Below, piece after piece: positions 33,391 to 46,428 of a stretch of 64,000 nucleotides of DNA; the first letter of the stretch is position 1; each line of letters starts with the position of its first letter. The translations under genes were made by a program, and so were the position numbers. The notes under the pieces are model-generated. The model was not told the DNA's origin and did no database searches. It saw only the letters and a program-made list of their open reading frames with translations. The DNA comes from Notospermus geniculatus (taxonomy: Eukaryota > Nemertea > Pilidiophora > Heteronemertea > Lineidae): the NCBI GenBank assembly GCA_002633025.1, contig NMRB01000016.1, positions 537,719 through 601,718 on the forward strand, read 5' to 3'.

Positions 33391-36300
33391 TTAATCCACA
33401 CCTTCAGAAGTAGATTTTATACTTCCTATACCGGTAGATGTAGAGCCCATACTTTCTCTAGAAGAAGATTCCATACTTCCTACAGAAGTACAAGTAGATT
33501 CCATACTTTCAATAGAAGTAGATTCCGTTCTTTCTATGGATATTGATTCAAATTCTGTACCTTTCATAACACTTGATTCCATCCTTTCTACTGCAGAAGA
33601 CTCACCCGTCTTTGTAGTGTCAGACTCAGTGGTGCTTGGAGAATCAAGTAAAATTTCCGCTTTAGCAACCGTATCTTTTGCAGAGTCATGTTTTGTACCA
33701 CTGGAAGATGACACCGCTTTGCACATTTTAAGAAATTCCGCATCACGCAAGGAAATAGTCACGTTGTACACAGGTTCAGGAGTACTCCTGGTAACAGTAT
33801 AAGGCACCTGGATTTCCTTCGGTGAGGTACTTTGAGATGCAGCAGGCATTGAAGCTGCACTATCGTGAGTTAGGGAAGCATGTCCTGAACCACTTTTGAA
33901 CATTTCGAGAGTTCCTTCAGTATCCTGCGAAGGAGGAGGAGCCGACAATACCGGCACATTTTGTTCAGAAGTTCTGCTACTTGAAGAGGCCGAGATTGTC
34001 AGTGGAACATGAGAAATGTTTTGGTTCACAGGTGGCATTGCCATTTGAACAGCCTGCATAGACAGATCTCGACGGATCAACCCCTGATTTGTCGGCACAC
34101 CTTGCGGCACTCTGAATTGATGCGCAGACATTGGAATCGGACGAAACTGCATTGGACTGGTAGGTATTGCAACTGGTGACTTCGTGTTTTGATCACAAAC
34201 GGGTATTCTAGGACTTTGATTGGCCACAGCAGGGCCTCGTAGCCACGGGCTCGGACTCGTCACATGAAATCCAGCTAAACCTGGGTTTTGCCCAGGAATA
34301 CTGAATCCAGGTAGCCTAGGGTTCTGATGAGGTATCTGAAAGCCTGGTGACCGTGAACTATGACCAGACATGGCAGGGCCAGGCATCCGTGGGTTTGGTC
34401 CAGGCATGGCAAGGCCAGGTGGCAGAGGCATTCCCGGCGTTTGCTGATTGGGCGACACCAAGTACACATGAACAACTTCCTTGGCATTCTCACCTTCTCC
34501 AACTATTTCCCGATTGGTGAGAATCATAACCTTTCCTGGGGATAACTGGCTCACTTCATTCATGTTGACTAGATTGTTAGGTATTTGGACCACACGTGTT
34601 GGGGTTTGTGCCCCAGGACGTCCTGGTGTCATGTCATGAATACTCCTTTCGGATGTTTCTGAGCTTATACTTGCGGATCGACTCCGTAAACGAGATGCCA
34701 GTTCTTTTGCAGGCAGGTACATCGTGTCCTCGACTTTCTTGGGTTGTCGACCATATCGTGTTGGCTGGAGAACGCTGTCTATTACCTCATTCTCTTCATC
34801 ACTATCAACACCTACATCGTCTGCAACACTGGCACTGTCAGCAATGGATAGACTGTCATCAATACTGGCCGCATCACTTGTGCCATCGTCATCTGACTCA
34901 TCCAGGTTCCTCTTTCCTGCAAGGAAAAGATCACAGAAAAATCATTGAAGATGAATGGAAACAAGACAACATAAATGAGTTGAAGTGTCCTTTCATGGAA
35001 ACTGGAGCAATAAAAACGTAAGAAACAGAGCTTACATTTAAGTTCAAGAAGGTTAATGAACACTTTTTAAAATTCAAAAACAAAATAATCGGGAATGCTG
35101 TCTTACTTTTCTTTGCCTTTTTCTTCCCTGTCTTCTTTGGTGGGTTTTCCTTCTCATTGACGCTATTTTTACGCTTCCTGCCACCCTTCTTTTTTGTTTT
35201 CTTCACCTCCACTTCATCGTCTGACTCTGAACGATTCTCAAACATTGACATATCGAAATGGCGACGCTCACCTGAAATAGGCATACATGTACATGCAATT
35301 GTTTTGTATATGTAAATGTAACCACGTGGTTGCCAAAGACTCTCGACAGGGATTCGCTTAAAGGTATACTTATTCAAGATGTTCTGTCATGTCCAGGGCC
35401 AAAAGCAGTAGAATAGGTGACAACTTAACACTGATTTCAGTCAACACTTACGTAAAGCTTTATCAATGAGGTATTTATTGACCCGCTCTTCTTTCTTGTA
35501 CTTGTTCTGTAATGATATCAATAATATGCATTGATTTAAATAAGACAGGAAACAATACTGACTGGAGTGGATGCAGAGAGCAGCAATTAAGTAAGGCAAT
35601 AAACAAACATTTAAATTCCATCGAGTGTTGCAGAGCTACACTGACTGTCAGAGCACCAGTAAATTTGGTCGGCAAATCATAAAGAAGGGAAATTCACTAC
35701 TTCTGTAGCCACAAAATAATGACCTTAATCTCAGTACGTGTCCTCTTTGGGAATAGCTGATGAATGAGAGAGAAATCGGTCCCAACTGCACTCAGAGCGG
35801 TGTAGAATTTGGTTGTCTCCTTTTGAGTCCATGTCTTCGTCAATGTACGATTTCTAAAACTGGCATATGTGGTAGTTGTTTCATCCTCATGGACCACGTC
35901 GTTATCAGATGATTCGATGAGCTTAGGAGGTGTGCTCTCTATCACCAAACTGGACAAACAGAATAACAGAAACCATAGTCATGCTCAAGCATTTGGATAA
36001 TAATGAACAGCTCAGTCCTACATCAATATATTGAGTCATCAACTGAATGTTTGACGTTTCAACTACCAAATACAGGATCTAATTTGGTTTCAGTTATTTC
36101 ATAACTTTCTTTACCTTTTTTCATTCAGAATGATTTTGCCATCGGGTCCAATCATAACCTGAGGGACTGGCATATCTTCATCAACCTGGTCACTCTTCCC
36201 TGACAGAGAGACTGCATCAGCCGCATCATCAACTTGCTGCTCCTCCTCTGTAGCCTGAAGGATGTTCTCTTTGGGTGCAGGCAGCACTTTCTTCTTCTTG

Positions 36301-38097
36301 GAGTCCGTATTCCTTGAAAAAAGAATCCAGGTTAACTAGCTTAACACGTTTTGGGGTTATGTAATCCTGCAGCAATGGAGAAGATAGTAAATTATTTCAA
36401 CTGAATCTGAATCTGGTTGCAAGACGTGCTTTCTGCACTTTAATGAACATGATGGAATTTTTGTGCAATCATCAATACATGTATATCACTCATCAAGATA
36501 CACGACAAGAGCACAGGGGGGGCTTAGGTACATAGCTCATTAACTTGACGAGACAGTTTCTATTGAGTCTTACTTCATTGGGTTTCTTGATGGATTCCAG
36601 TGAATTAAATCTCTCATGGTCATCTTGCTGCGATCAGGTGGATCATCACCCCAGTTGACTTTGTAACGCTTCTTAACCTAGAAAATGCAACAAGATCAAA
36701 TTTAGAATGGTTCGTCTGGGGGGTAGGGGAAGAAGGTAGACTAACAAGTCACATCCAAACAACTGTCAAAGGTGCTTAGGATATAAGGCATTCGCACATA
36801 TGTATTGCCAAAGCACAAGAACAGAATACATGTACTTGTCTCAATCATACAATGCTATCAATAACATCATTTGTAAAACGGGTGCACGATATGCAGCAGA
36901 AAGAATACACTACAAAGGTACATGCTAGTAATCAGTAAGACATATTCATTATTTATTTTTAATTTTAATTCTTTACAACACAAACCTCTTTCTTAGCAAC
37001 CGGAGCTGGGGCATCCTCCATCCCTTTCTTAGCCTGTTTTTCCTGCATTGGCTTCACAGATGTCAATGTACTCGCTGGTTCACTTGGCTTCTCCTCAATG
37101 ACGAGGATTTCCCTCTTGGACTCTTCAACTGGGTCATCCTTCACATCAACTACTGGTGGGGTAGAGGGTATGGCCTGGCCTTGGCTAGAAATAAAGGAAC
37201 AAAGACATCAAATTTAGGTCTAATAGGCCACCTGCATGTACAATATATACCAGAATGGCTACTTTGATGCAATGTGGGAAAATATGGCTGATTGGCTGTC
37301 CTTTCTCATTTCAATTCAGAGCTCCCCCAAAATGAAGATGCCATGAAGAACTTCTGGTTTCTAGTCGTGCAATCACCAGGGGTGAATACAAATTTAGGCA
37401 CAGTCAATTAAGGATTTCCACAAACCTGACTCTGAGGGGCGCTGTCCTGTGGACTGATGGTGGATGTCTCTTTGTTTCCTCTTCAGTGTCACTTACTGAT
37501 ACAGATGGATTTCTGCAATGAATTATGAAATGTGGATATGCCCAAGTCAAAAGACAATCAGATGAGGCAAACATTGGGCCCTGTAAACACATTTATTGGA
37601 ACAAGGACGTACCTGGTTCTTGGCCTCCCAGCATCACTCAGGTTTGGCCGTGCCTTGGGGAACCGACTTCTTCGTTTAACACCGCTTTTGTCCGTCTTTT
37701 TGGCATCTCCATCAGCATTAATCTCTTTCCCTTCAGAAGGTTTTTCATCCACTACTTTATCAACATCATTTTTTACTGCAGCAATTGGTCCATTTTCTTC
37801 AGAAACAGTATCTGGGACAGAAGGCGTCACTTCTTTGGAAACAGCATCATTGTCCTCCTTTACCGATACAGTGGTTTTCTCCACAACTACCTTTGGTTCA
37901 TTGTCTACTTTCTTAGTCCTCCCCACCGGAGTCTTTGGTAGTGGTACTGGTTTTTCAATCGTTTTCTGTTGTTCAACATCTTTTGTCTTAGTTTTAGGGT
38001 CTGACTTCTTCTCTTCTCCTCCTCCTCCTGGGGTTGATGTTCCTCGGCCTCCTTTTGGACCGAGATTGGGCCGAACTGATATTCGTGAACGCCGCAT
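33391..38097 (-). CDS. BDP1: BDP1, TFIIIB subunit B'' (RNA polymerase III)
   Basis: Nine coding exons with GT-AG borders and matching phases: 37613-38097, 37426-37512, 36986-37184, 36574-36677, 36115-36312, 35724-35949, 35452-35506, 35107-35271, 33391-34916. The total is 3045 nt, 1014 residues. BDP1 joins BRF1 and TBP in TFIIIB and opens Pol III promoters in the nucleus. The start MRRSRISVRPNLGPKGG matches the BDP1 N-terminus. PPDRSKMTMRDLIHWNP (about residues 270-287) is the conserved pre-SANT motif. TTTTYASFRNR leads into the SANT domain at about 390-451 (TKTWTQKETTKFY, GTDFSLIHQLFP, RTEIKNKYKKEERVNKY). A basic stretch follows (RKRKN, KKTGKKKAKKS). The long last exon is Pro/Gly-rich (PGFQIP, PGFSIP repeats) and ends in imperfect SMEST repeats. 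Vertebrate BDP1 is far longer. The stop may be real, or a donor near it could lead to further exons. Confidence 0.93.
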
Positions 38098-39006
38098 AGT
38101 GAACTTCTCTTAGTCTTAATAATGACTGACTGTGTGACTGTCTGAAATAAAAATCTGAAAGTAAGACCTCGAGTGGAATACGCAACCTGTGGCTGGATCA
38201 GCTTGAGTAAGGGAGTAGCCAATTAAGTAGGTAGACCTAGCCTACCAGTACTAGTACTACTGTAAACAGCAGCTACGCCTACCCCGGTCAGCCTATTCAT
38301 CATTTCCACGACACAACTTCAACAATGCAATGTCTGCCATTACCGACGTCGCCATTAATGACGCAAATCCGGGTGGAAAACGCACATCCTAAGACTAACA
38401 ACAGAATGATGTTACGGAAATGATGAATGAATACTAAGTGACAAACAGATCAGATGACTATAATGGAATAAGCCAGATAAGCCAGCCCCAGCAGAGAGAG
38501 GGAGGTGAGGTCCACACAGACATGACAGGGCCACACACAGTATTGGTAACATTAACCACAGGTCTACACGAACAAACACTAATTAAACAACTGCGGCTAG
38601 CCTGGTTCCCTGGCCACCGTCCAGATGGCATTGCGTAGACGGAGGCCAGGCAGTAGCCGTTGAGCTTGATGAGAATGTGACGTCATTACAACGGGGATGA
38701 CCTATTTTGTGCAGGAGACAAAGCCAGCCTACCATTCGAGTAATCGATTCGACCAAGTAAAAAAATACTTCAAACTCTATATGCCCGTTCTTTTCACCAG
38801 TGTTGTATGTATCAAGTATGAATTAGCTAAATCCTTATTTTTTTATTTTTTTTTCTCTATCATTATTCCCAAATTCGTCCTTTTCGCTTGTCAGATTAAA
38901 TTGACGCTTTGAATCCCGAGGCCATACCCTTCCCAGCAATTCCTGGTAAAACTCGCATACTGCCTGCCTGCCTGGCCACCGTTTACGCAGCGCCATCTAT
39001 AGATCA

Positions 39007-39169
39007 GGGCCCGGTTGCACGAAACTCACGACAGCGCTATCTTGGTGTTAGCGCTACATGTATCTTCATGTTAGATGACGTAAAAATCCATTGTTCTTTT
39101 ACGTCATTTAACATCAAGTTAGCGGTAACACCAAGATAGCGCTGTCGTGAGTTTCGTGCAACCGGGCCC
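39007..39169. mobile_element. 163-bp foldback MITE
   Basis: GGGCCCGGTTGCACGAAACT and its complement form nearly the whole element, with inner arms CTATCTTGGTGTTA. Present only in the right segment, between BDP1 and GTPBP6. Confidence 0.8.
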
Positions 39170-39170
39170 A

Positions 39171-39375
39171 GGGGCCGGTTGCACAATCAGCGTTAACCAA
39201 ACGTGGCGTTAAATCCTATTCTGGCGTTAAATCTCCTAACATGTCGTTAGCTAACATAGCGTTATTTTTTGGTTGCCCAAAGCAGTTTTAACGCCAGCGT
39301 TAGCTATCGGTACTCTATCGCTGGTGTCAGATGGTTGCTATGGATAGTGCTAACGCTGATTGTGCAACCGGGCCC
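39171..39375. mobile_element. 205-bp foldback MITE, head to tail with the previous one
   Basis: GGGGCCGGTTGCACAATCAG and the complement of GGGCCCGGTTGCACAATCAG delimit it, with AGCGTTA-type repeats inside. The outer 14 bp resemble the previous element but the interiors differ, so these are two families with similar tips. Confidence 0.75.
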
Positions 39376-39380
39376 AGTTC

Positions 39381-39960
39381 AAATTAGGTCGTCGTTTATG
39401 ACGTCATGGCGATTTCTTGGCAACCCGCACATGCGCAGTAGCCATTTTCCTTGACAACGCGGAGGCTGGTGTGGCTACATTGGTTTCAACGAAGGATTTC
39501 GGCAATCGGCAGCATTTTTGGTGGTTCTCTTCGATATTTCTGCAGGGGAGCCCTTAATTACACTGTGAACGGGTCTGATAACAGTTGAGGAACGGAAAAA
39601 TCACTGGTTTCCCAAAGTTTGAGCGAAGAATGGGGTGAATTCGGCGATCGACCGGCCACGTGCATCGCCATTTTTGTCCATTTGGAGACCAAACCTGGGC
39701 GAATTTTTCTGTAAATCTCACCCGATTTTCATGATGGTAACGATTTTCAGGAGCACCAGGCATGCCAGGTGATTATCTCGAGGACCCACACACTTATAAA
39801 CACAAAGCTGGGCGAAAAGCCCACAGAAAACGGCAAAATGTGCGACCCACCGGCAAATCCTTCGTTGAAAGCCATTAGAACATCGACTTCCGGCTTGGAC
39901 CAAGGAAAACGGCTAAACGCGCATGCCAAATTATCCATGGCAATGACCTAATCTCTAATT
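39381..39960. mobile_element. ~575-bp element with diverged TIRs
   Basis: AATTAGGTCGTCGTTTATGA on the left and the complement of AATTAGAGATTAGGTCATTG on the right. The arms share GTAGCCATTTTCCTTG-like sequence and TTTCAACGAAGGATTT. It directly follows two foldback MITEs. The whole 39001-39980 block is missing from the left segment, where the junction is CATCTATACGAGACGG. Confidence 0.6.
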
Positions 39961-40958
39961 ACGAAGTTTGATCTCAACTATACGAGACGGTGGCCAGGGA
40001 ACCAGGCTAAACTGCGGCTTTCACACCCAACAACACAGGCGTTCGGAGCGCCATCTGAGGTCAATGTAGTAGGAGTATAATTATAGACAAGGCATTGATG
40101 ATTCATATCGTTTCCAATGAAAACAAACGTCGTCTCGATCTCAACAAAAACACAGAATAACGAAACCAAAATACACGATCTTCATGGACTCTCGATTTCT
40201 GTCTTTGTAGGCCTATGTATCCTACTCGTTACCCAAATTAACTCCTACTACACTGACCTCAGACGGCGCTTACGGACGCCTGTGCCCAACGAAATCACAT
40301 GATGTCCGAAAATGAATACCTTTTCCCATAAAATGAACACCTTCTTTTCCCACGTGAGCGATTCTCGGATGAGCAGGTCCACGTTTTCAACTTGGAAATT
40401 TCTAACTATTTTCGGCAATAATTCGGACAATAATTCTTACTGCTGTTAATGAGACGATTAGGTCATAGGCCTATATTATGATTCATACAACTGGGAATGG
40501 ACGACAGAACAAACCGCAGAAATTACTCAAAAGAAGACACTTTTCCGATCACAGCAACTAGGCCTAGTCCTCTGCCCTCAAGACGGTCAGCTGTGTTACG
40601 AGGGCAAGCGATCAGTCTAGAATTAGGTACACGCAATAGATGGCGCTGTGATAAAAATAATGACGAAAGTTTGGTCCAGATTTGTGAAATAATTCCCCAA
40701 TTTACCGGTATACCCCATCAATATACCTGATTGATAAGTGATAGAGAGAAAAGCTACCGATAGTAAGATGTAGTCAAGAATGTGATTGCTCACTGTCATC
40801 CTCTGCTTAAAAAGTTTACAGCGCTACAAGTAAAATTTTTTGTTTTTTACAGGGTGTCTCAAAAAAACAGACACGAGTTCGACAACAGCGCACACGTTAA
40901 AAAAAGGTCATTTGTTTCCTTATTTATATATGTTTAGCTTCTGCGTCGGATTCAGAAG

Positions 40959-43900
40959 ATGATGTCCATCGTAAAGAAATCTAAAATAAAACTAAGCCAC
41001 ATCACAAAGTATTTCTCATCAGTTTCATCGCGGCGGCGGAAGATGATGGGAAAAAATAAACATGATCTGCTGCTGTCAGTGACAGTGTCACGGAATGAAC
41101 CAAAATGTGCTCGCAAATCTGAGGTACGGACACTGTGCAATGTATCCAATACTCACCATCTGTCACACAGCAGGACCTACTCGGGGACATCGACTGAGGG
41201 TATGAACAACTTTTTTCTGCGCAAATTTCAAAGCATGTTTTAGTGCCGGCCAGGGACCCAGGGGGTTAAATGGACAGAACCCCACCCTATCGACCATACT
41301 AGATCATCACTCCCTCAAAGTCTCTGACAAGTCATCCATGACATTATCTTTCAAGTGAAAACTCGATCTCTTTCATGCTTTATATATACCGGTAGGCCTA
41401 TTACAGTTACCGGTAATCAGAAGAGAAGGATTTCCGAGATGATATAGACAGGTTTTAAGTCTACCTTTTTCAGGTTCCAACAAGGATGAATATGAAGAGG
41501 CTATTCATGATAGACAGTTTGATAAGACTGTGAGAGAGGACCTGGGTTATATTCTGCCAGAAGGAGGTAACAAAGTCCTGGTTGTACAACCTGGTGAGTG
41601 CATCCTTTGACCTTGTTCAACATCATTCTTCAGATTTTCGTATCATAGATCTGAACTGTATGTATTGTAAGCAGTTATGTGAGATGATGTCATTCTTCCA
41701 GATATCAAGTGGGGCCCAAAGAGACCAAAGTTAACCAATGCGGCTCTGCAACTGGCAGAGGGATGTGCACTGATAAAGACTCTACCAGAGTGGCATGTTG
41801 TGGACAAGGTTCTTTAAAGATATTCATTAACCCTGGTCAATGTGCTGATTACTAATACATGTATTAGCTGCAGCATTATGTAACAAGTATCAGAATGGAT
41901 GGGAGAAGTTTTCTACTGTTTATAGCATTGAATGCTGACAAAACCACTTTTCAGTGTGGTTCACTGCATATCAGTGCCGGTCAGGGACAGTATGTGAGAA
42001 AAGGGGTGTCAAACTGATGCACAGACTTCTTGAATGTTGTTATTTTCTGCAAGACAACTTGCTAAGGTCATTCACAAATTATGTCTCTTTCTTCCAGTTA
42101 ACAATGTCGCTGAAACTGGAGGACAAGAAAAACGTATTTGGAAAGGGAAACTTTGCAACTCTTACAGAAAGAGTGAAGTCTACTAAAGACATTAGTGCTG
42201 TCTTTATGAATGTCAACATGTTGACTCTTCCTCAATTAAAATCCCTACAGAATGCATGGCAAGTGGCTGTCTATGATAGGTAATGTAATGATCTGAATTC
42301 AACTGTGGGTAAATTTGATGGACATTTTTATGATTGAACTTGAATACTAGTACACATTGAATAAATGTGATTTTCTCTTGGGCAAATAGAGTTTGACTAA
42401 TCCATTAAGACGTGAATGAAACTGAAGGTAATTGCTTTTTGAAGGCCATATTTTAGCCTTTTCCCATATTCTTTTGTAGATACACAGTTGTGTTACAAAT
42501 CTTTAAAATCCATGCCAGAACCAAAGAAGCCAAGCTTCAGGTTGCCCTAGCTGAGCTACCATACTTCAAGTAAGGTTTATAAACTTTTGGTTTAGTGTCG
42601 TTACAAAGTCCAGTAACCGGTACATAATTTTCAGGTATGAAATTGTCGTCAAATACGAATACATCCAGCATTTAACTTGACTGACCCTGTTTGACCTTTC
42701 ATTGACGGTTTCAATTTACAGAACTCGACTTGAAGGAATGCATGATGGAAGCCTTGAGTGGCAACATCAAGATTTAGGTCATATTGGAGGTTTGGGTGAA
42801 TCTTACATTCAGCTAAGAAGACAGATTTTACAGGTAGGCTTGGTATTAACGTAGTGCGGCAAAGAATTTAATTATCTCCTTAATTAACTCCTGCCATGTG
42901 CACAACAACGCATTGACCTTTAGTCACATTTTGTTTCTTTTGCAGGAAAGGGAGATAAAAATCAAGAAGGCTCTACAGAAACTTCGGTCAAAACGCCAAA
43001 TACTTCGTGAGGGTCGTTTAAAGAAGGATATACCTGTGGTGGCTATTGTAGGCTACACCAATGCAGGCAAAACTAGTCTTATCAAAGCACTGACTGGGGA
43101 TGCAGGGATGGAGCCAAGAGATCAGTTATTTGCTACATTGGATGTAACTGCTCATGCTGGCTACCTAATGAACCATTTGAAAGTTATTTACCTAGATACT
43201 GTTGGTTTTATATCGGATATACCAACAGATCTGATCGAAGCTTTTACAGTTACACTTGAGGATGTTCTACAGGCGGTGAGTTAGTGTGATGTAGAGATAA
43301 TGTAGGGCATGTTTTAGAAGTGTGGTCCCCGTTGCGAGAGACAAGGAACTAGGGGGGGGGGGGTCTCACATGGAGTTTAGCCAGGTCCCAACTATAGTCA
43401 AAGAAAAGGTTTAAGTCCTAGTTGCTGTGTACGGCGAAGTCATGTAAGAAAGGAATAAAAGAGTTAATCAAGATATATAACTTGTTCAGGTGTTGTATCC
43501 CGGGCCCCCAAACAGCGCTTTAGATCAAGCTTGCTTTTGACAACACAGGTTTTCTCAGGCACTAGTTTCCTTCTGCTATTCATTGAAATTTGTCCAATGT
43601 TATCTTTATCTTTAGAAGTAAATACCGGTAATGCTGTACTTGGCACTCAGGTCCACAAAGGATAAGGCTTTCAGAATGAGGGGGGGGGGTAGTTAAAGTG
43701 CCTTCCAATACAGAGAATGAGTGGTATTCTGGCTTGATTACAGGACGTTATCGTGCACATCCGAGACATCAGTCACCCAGACACAATCTCCCAGAGGGAA
43801 CACGTTCTACAGACTCTCGCAGGATTAAAACTTCGTTCCAAGACACTTGACAACATGATCGAGGCTTGCAACAAGTGTGACCTCATCAAAAGGTAAGAAC

Positions 43901-44450
43901 TAAAACAAATATAAGGAATGTCCTTTGCGAAACAGGTATAAGTCGTGCCTTGAGTAATGATTATTTCTGCCTTTGTTTCCAGTGGCAGTGATTCGTCAGA
44001 TGAAAATCTTGCCGACAACACAGCCTTCATATCAGCCACAAAGGGGTTGGGACTCACCAAGTTTAGGGAACTTGTCGAGAATGCAGTGTTGAAAGCAACA
44101 GGGCGTCAGATCAAGAAATTGAAGATCCCAATGAATGGAGAGCATTTAGGGTGAGTTTCTGGCAGATGAGTGTCAGCACTCAACTCTTGAATCACAAAAC
44201 TTCATTACTCAGTTACTCAAGGCATTGAAAGTTCCAGTTTTCCAATAATCTAACAATTCCAGAGACACTTGTTTGCTTCCCTTGTTTCACCATGCGACTT
44301 TTTTTTCAATTCAGATGGTTGTACAAAGAAGCCACAGTCTGTTCCACAAAAGCAAGTGAAGATGGAGTGTATCTTTATATTGACTGTATTATGAACGAGG
44401 CATCTTATGCTCGGTTCAAGGCAAAATTTGTGCGCAAAAAGTCCTGGTGA
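40959..44450 (+). CDS. GTPBP6: GTPBP6, HflX-family mitochondrial GTPase
   Basis: Ten coding exons: 40959-41199, 41474-41593, 41702-41808, 42098-42279, 42480-42569, 42722-42833, 42946-43275, 43744-43892, 43983-44150, 44315-44450. Phases agree; the total is 1635 nt, 544 residues (human protein about 516). The HflX N-terminal domain shows DIKWGPKRPKLTNAALQ and FGKGNFATL (about 170-178). A helical linker precedes the G domain: G1 GYTNAGKTS (320-328), G2 region FATLDVT, G3 DTVGF (368-372), G4 NKCD (437-440), G5 SATKG (461-465). The end has WLYKEATV. The Lys/Arg-rich, acid-poor start (MMSIVKKSKIKLSHITKYF) fits a mitochondrial presequence. Family members split or recycle ribosomes, in animals the mitochondrial ones. 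The ATG is the first in its open exon; an upstream 5' exon is possible because TATGTTTAG precedes it. Divergent from BDP1. Confidence 0.95.
43495..43590 (-). repeat. SINE-like 'GGAGGAAAC' repeat, intron copy
   Basis: On the minus strand AGAAGGAAACTAGTGCCTGA and GAAAACCTGTGTTGTC match repeats at 51255-51335 and 54140-54216. It lies in the GTPBP6 intron between exons 7 and 8. Confidence 0.5.
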
Positions 44451-44571
44451 AAACATGGAATCTAAGCCTAGGGAGGCCACATCTCAGGTGGATCAACTTT
44501 ATAAACTTGGTGCTCATTAAAGTACTCATTTCTGGTACCAGAAGATTTCTGTTCATTTTCTTGGAGTTTGT

Positions 44572-44577
44572 AATAAA
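44572..44577 (+). terminator. polyadenylation signal of GTPBP6
   Basis: AATAAA lies 122 bp after the GTPBP6 stop codon, a usual distance for a short 3' UTR. Confidence 0.6.
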
Positions 44578-45260
44578 AATTGAAAGTAGGTGAGGTGAAC
44601 TTACCCAGTCATGAAGGATAACTTGAATTCTGTTGGTCTTACTGATTTATATTTCCTGAGAGTACATGCCGAGTGATCTAATCCTCTTTGGTTCACTGGT
44701 CCTCTGATGGTGGATTCAGCATGAGCTTACCGATATCAATTGACATGATATCAGCTCATATTCATCATTACCCAATTCTGAGGACCAGATATGACCCAAC
44801 ACTCGGGGTCCAATAAAAAAAACTTGGAAAAATGGAAGTGACTGCCACATGATGAGGACGACACAAAACACAACGGAGAGAGAATAATAGAAAGGTATAT
44901 CATTCCCTTGTCTTGTTCTTCAGTTTATTACAACTCTTGAAATTGATACATTGGATCAAGCAAATGATTCTTGACGTAAATTATACAGGAATAATGCTTT
45001 CAAATAAGACTGATAATGAAGCAGAAAATACTCCTTATTCAAACGAGGACATAAGTTTTCACAGGGCAAGTTGTTTGAAAGCACTGGACATGGTACTCAA
45101 AGCAGTTGCATAGAGTGATCTAAACTGATGAAAGAATCCCTCTGACAGGCATTTTCGAATCCCTCTTATCTTTCTCATAGTAACACAAGAGATGAATTAC
45201 CCTACATGTACACACAAAGTTGCCCCCTCAAGGTACAAGTAAGAATTCCCAAAAGACACC

Positions 45261-45394
45261 TAAGGCTGATTTTACATCGGATGCCACGGGACACGAACAC
45301 ACAGGCGAACAATGGCTTCACTAACGATTCATCTCCATGGAAACTGTTCGCCTGCTTGTTCGTTTCGCGTATCATCCGATGTGAAGTCGGCCTA
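45261..45394. mobile_element. 134-bp foldback MITE
   Basis: TAAGGCTGATTTTACATCGG pairs with the inverted CCGATGTGAAGTCGGCCTA, and GAACA...GCGAACA motifs pair inside. Non-coding. Confidence 0.7.
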
Positions 45395-46155
45395 ACATTC
45401 TACCAAGTGTAGATGGGATTGTCATCTAAATGGCAGAAATTCAAAGAAATCTTTCTGCTTGCCTGATCTAACAAGATGAGGTACATTAACATCACATTAA
45501 TTAGATCTGCAACTCGTACAAAAGCCACAAGAGAGCAGCACCTGGAAATTCATTTTCTGGCAATACACGTTCAGATCAAAGTCAGTACCGGAACCAATTT
45601 CACCATTCAAGAATTCAGACCTGCTGCCCTTCAGCAGAGTTGAGAGTCCAATTTTCTACTTGCATGGAAAAACCACTGTATCACAGCCTATTACGACTTC
45701 CCTTTCTTTAGATACAACACATTCAAACGGCACACTCAGTAAATCCACTGATAGCATTTTATATCACTTATTTCTTGGCAAAAACTAGGAGTAGGACAAT
45801 TGAGAATCCACAGCAAGCACTCTGCGTTTCAGGAACTGATACGTTCCCAAGTGTAATAACTGGTACAGAGTGAATTGAATTGAATTGAAAACCATTACAA
45901 AAGTCCAAGCAAACCCTAGCCAAGTGATATTTCGAAGTGCACACAATTCAAGACATACAAATTAGCGCCTCAACATGCATGTACCGGTAAGTATGAATCA
46001 CTGGACCATGGACCACATTTTCACACATTAAAATCCCACTTGGAGTTCTTTCAAATAGAGCACAGGTAATATTGTGTTCAGTATATACACTATATACACC
46101 AATCTATTTACAAACACCAGACATCAGTTGGCTCTACTTAACTTAGAAAATTCAG

Positions 46156-46229
46156 CGGGGAGGAGGAAAAAAATTCAGAGCAAGGGGTACACCGGGGAGG
46201 AGGAAAAAAATTCAGAGCAAGGGGTAGAG
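46156..46229 (+). repeat. 37-bp direct tandem duplication
   Basis: CGGGGAGGAGGAAAAAAATT starts at 46156 and again at 46193; each continues CAGAGCAAGGGGTA. The copies look identical, so the event is recent. Confidence 0.85.
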
Positions 46230-46428
46230 TGCCGTGGCAAGTATCATTACCAGTAACTGCTGATTCAAGTTTCATGGACAGTAAGATGGCCCCGGGGAGG
46301 ATATGCTTTCAGTGCTGCTCACTTTGCACCCACAGCCATCTGAAAGCAAACTGATTGCTGCGGAGCTTGACAGCAAATCTGACGCACAACCTTGCTGTTG
46401 GGCGGACCAAGAGGATAACTCATCAAAT

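Larger units (their letters stand above)
32714..41269. repeat. right version of the duplicated segment
   Basis: Parallel to 23399-32119. This version has an intact BDP1 and runs into the complete GTPBP6. It has three consecutive extra elements (39007-39960) and lacks the ~980-bp palindrome. The first ~2.1 kb look identical to the left version, including non-coding sequence. Confidence 0.8.

Noticed and set aside
24076-38097. Two functional BDP1 genes in tandem
   Set aside because: One copy lacks the SANT core at an N-marked breakpoint and the pair is separated by a gap. Uncollapsed alleles explain the data more simply.
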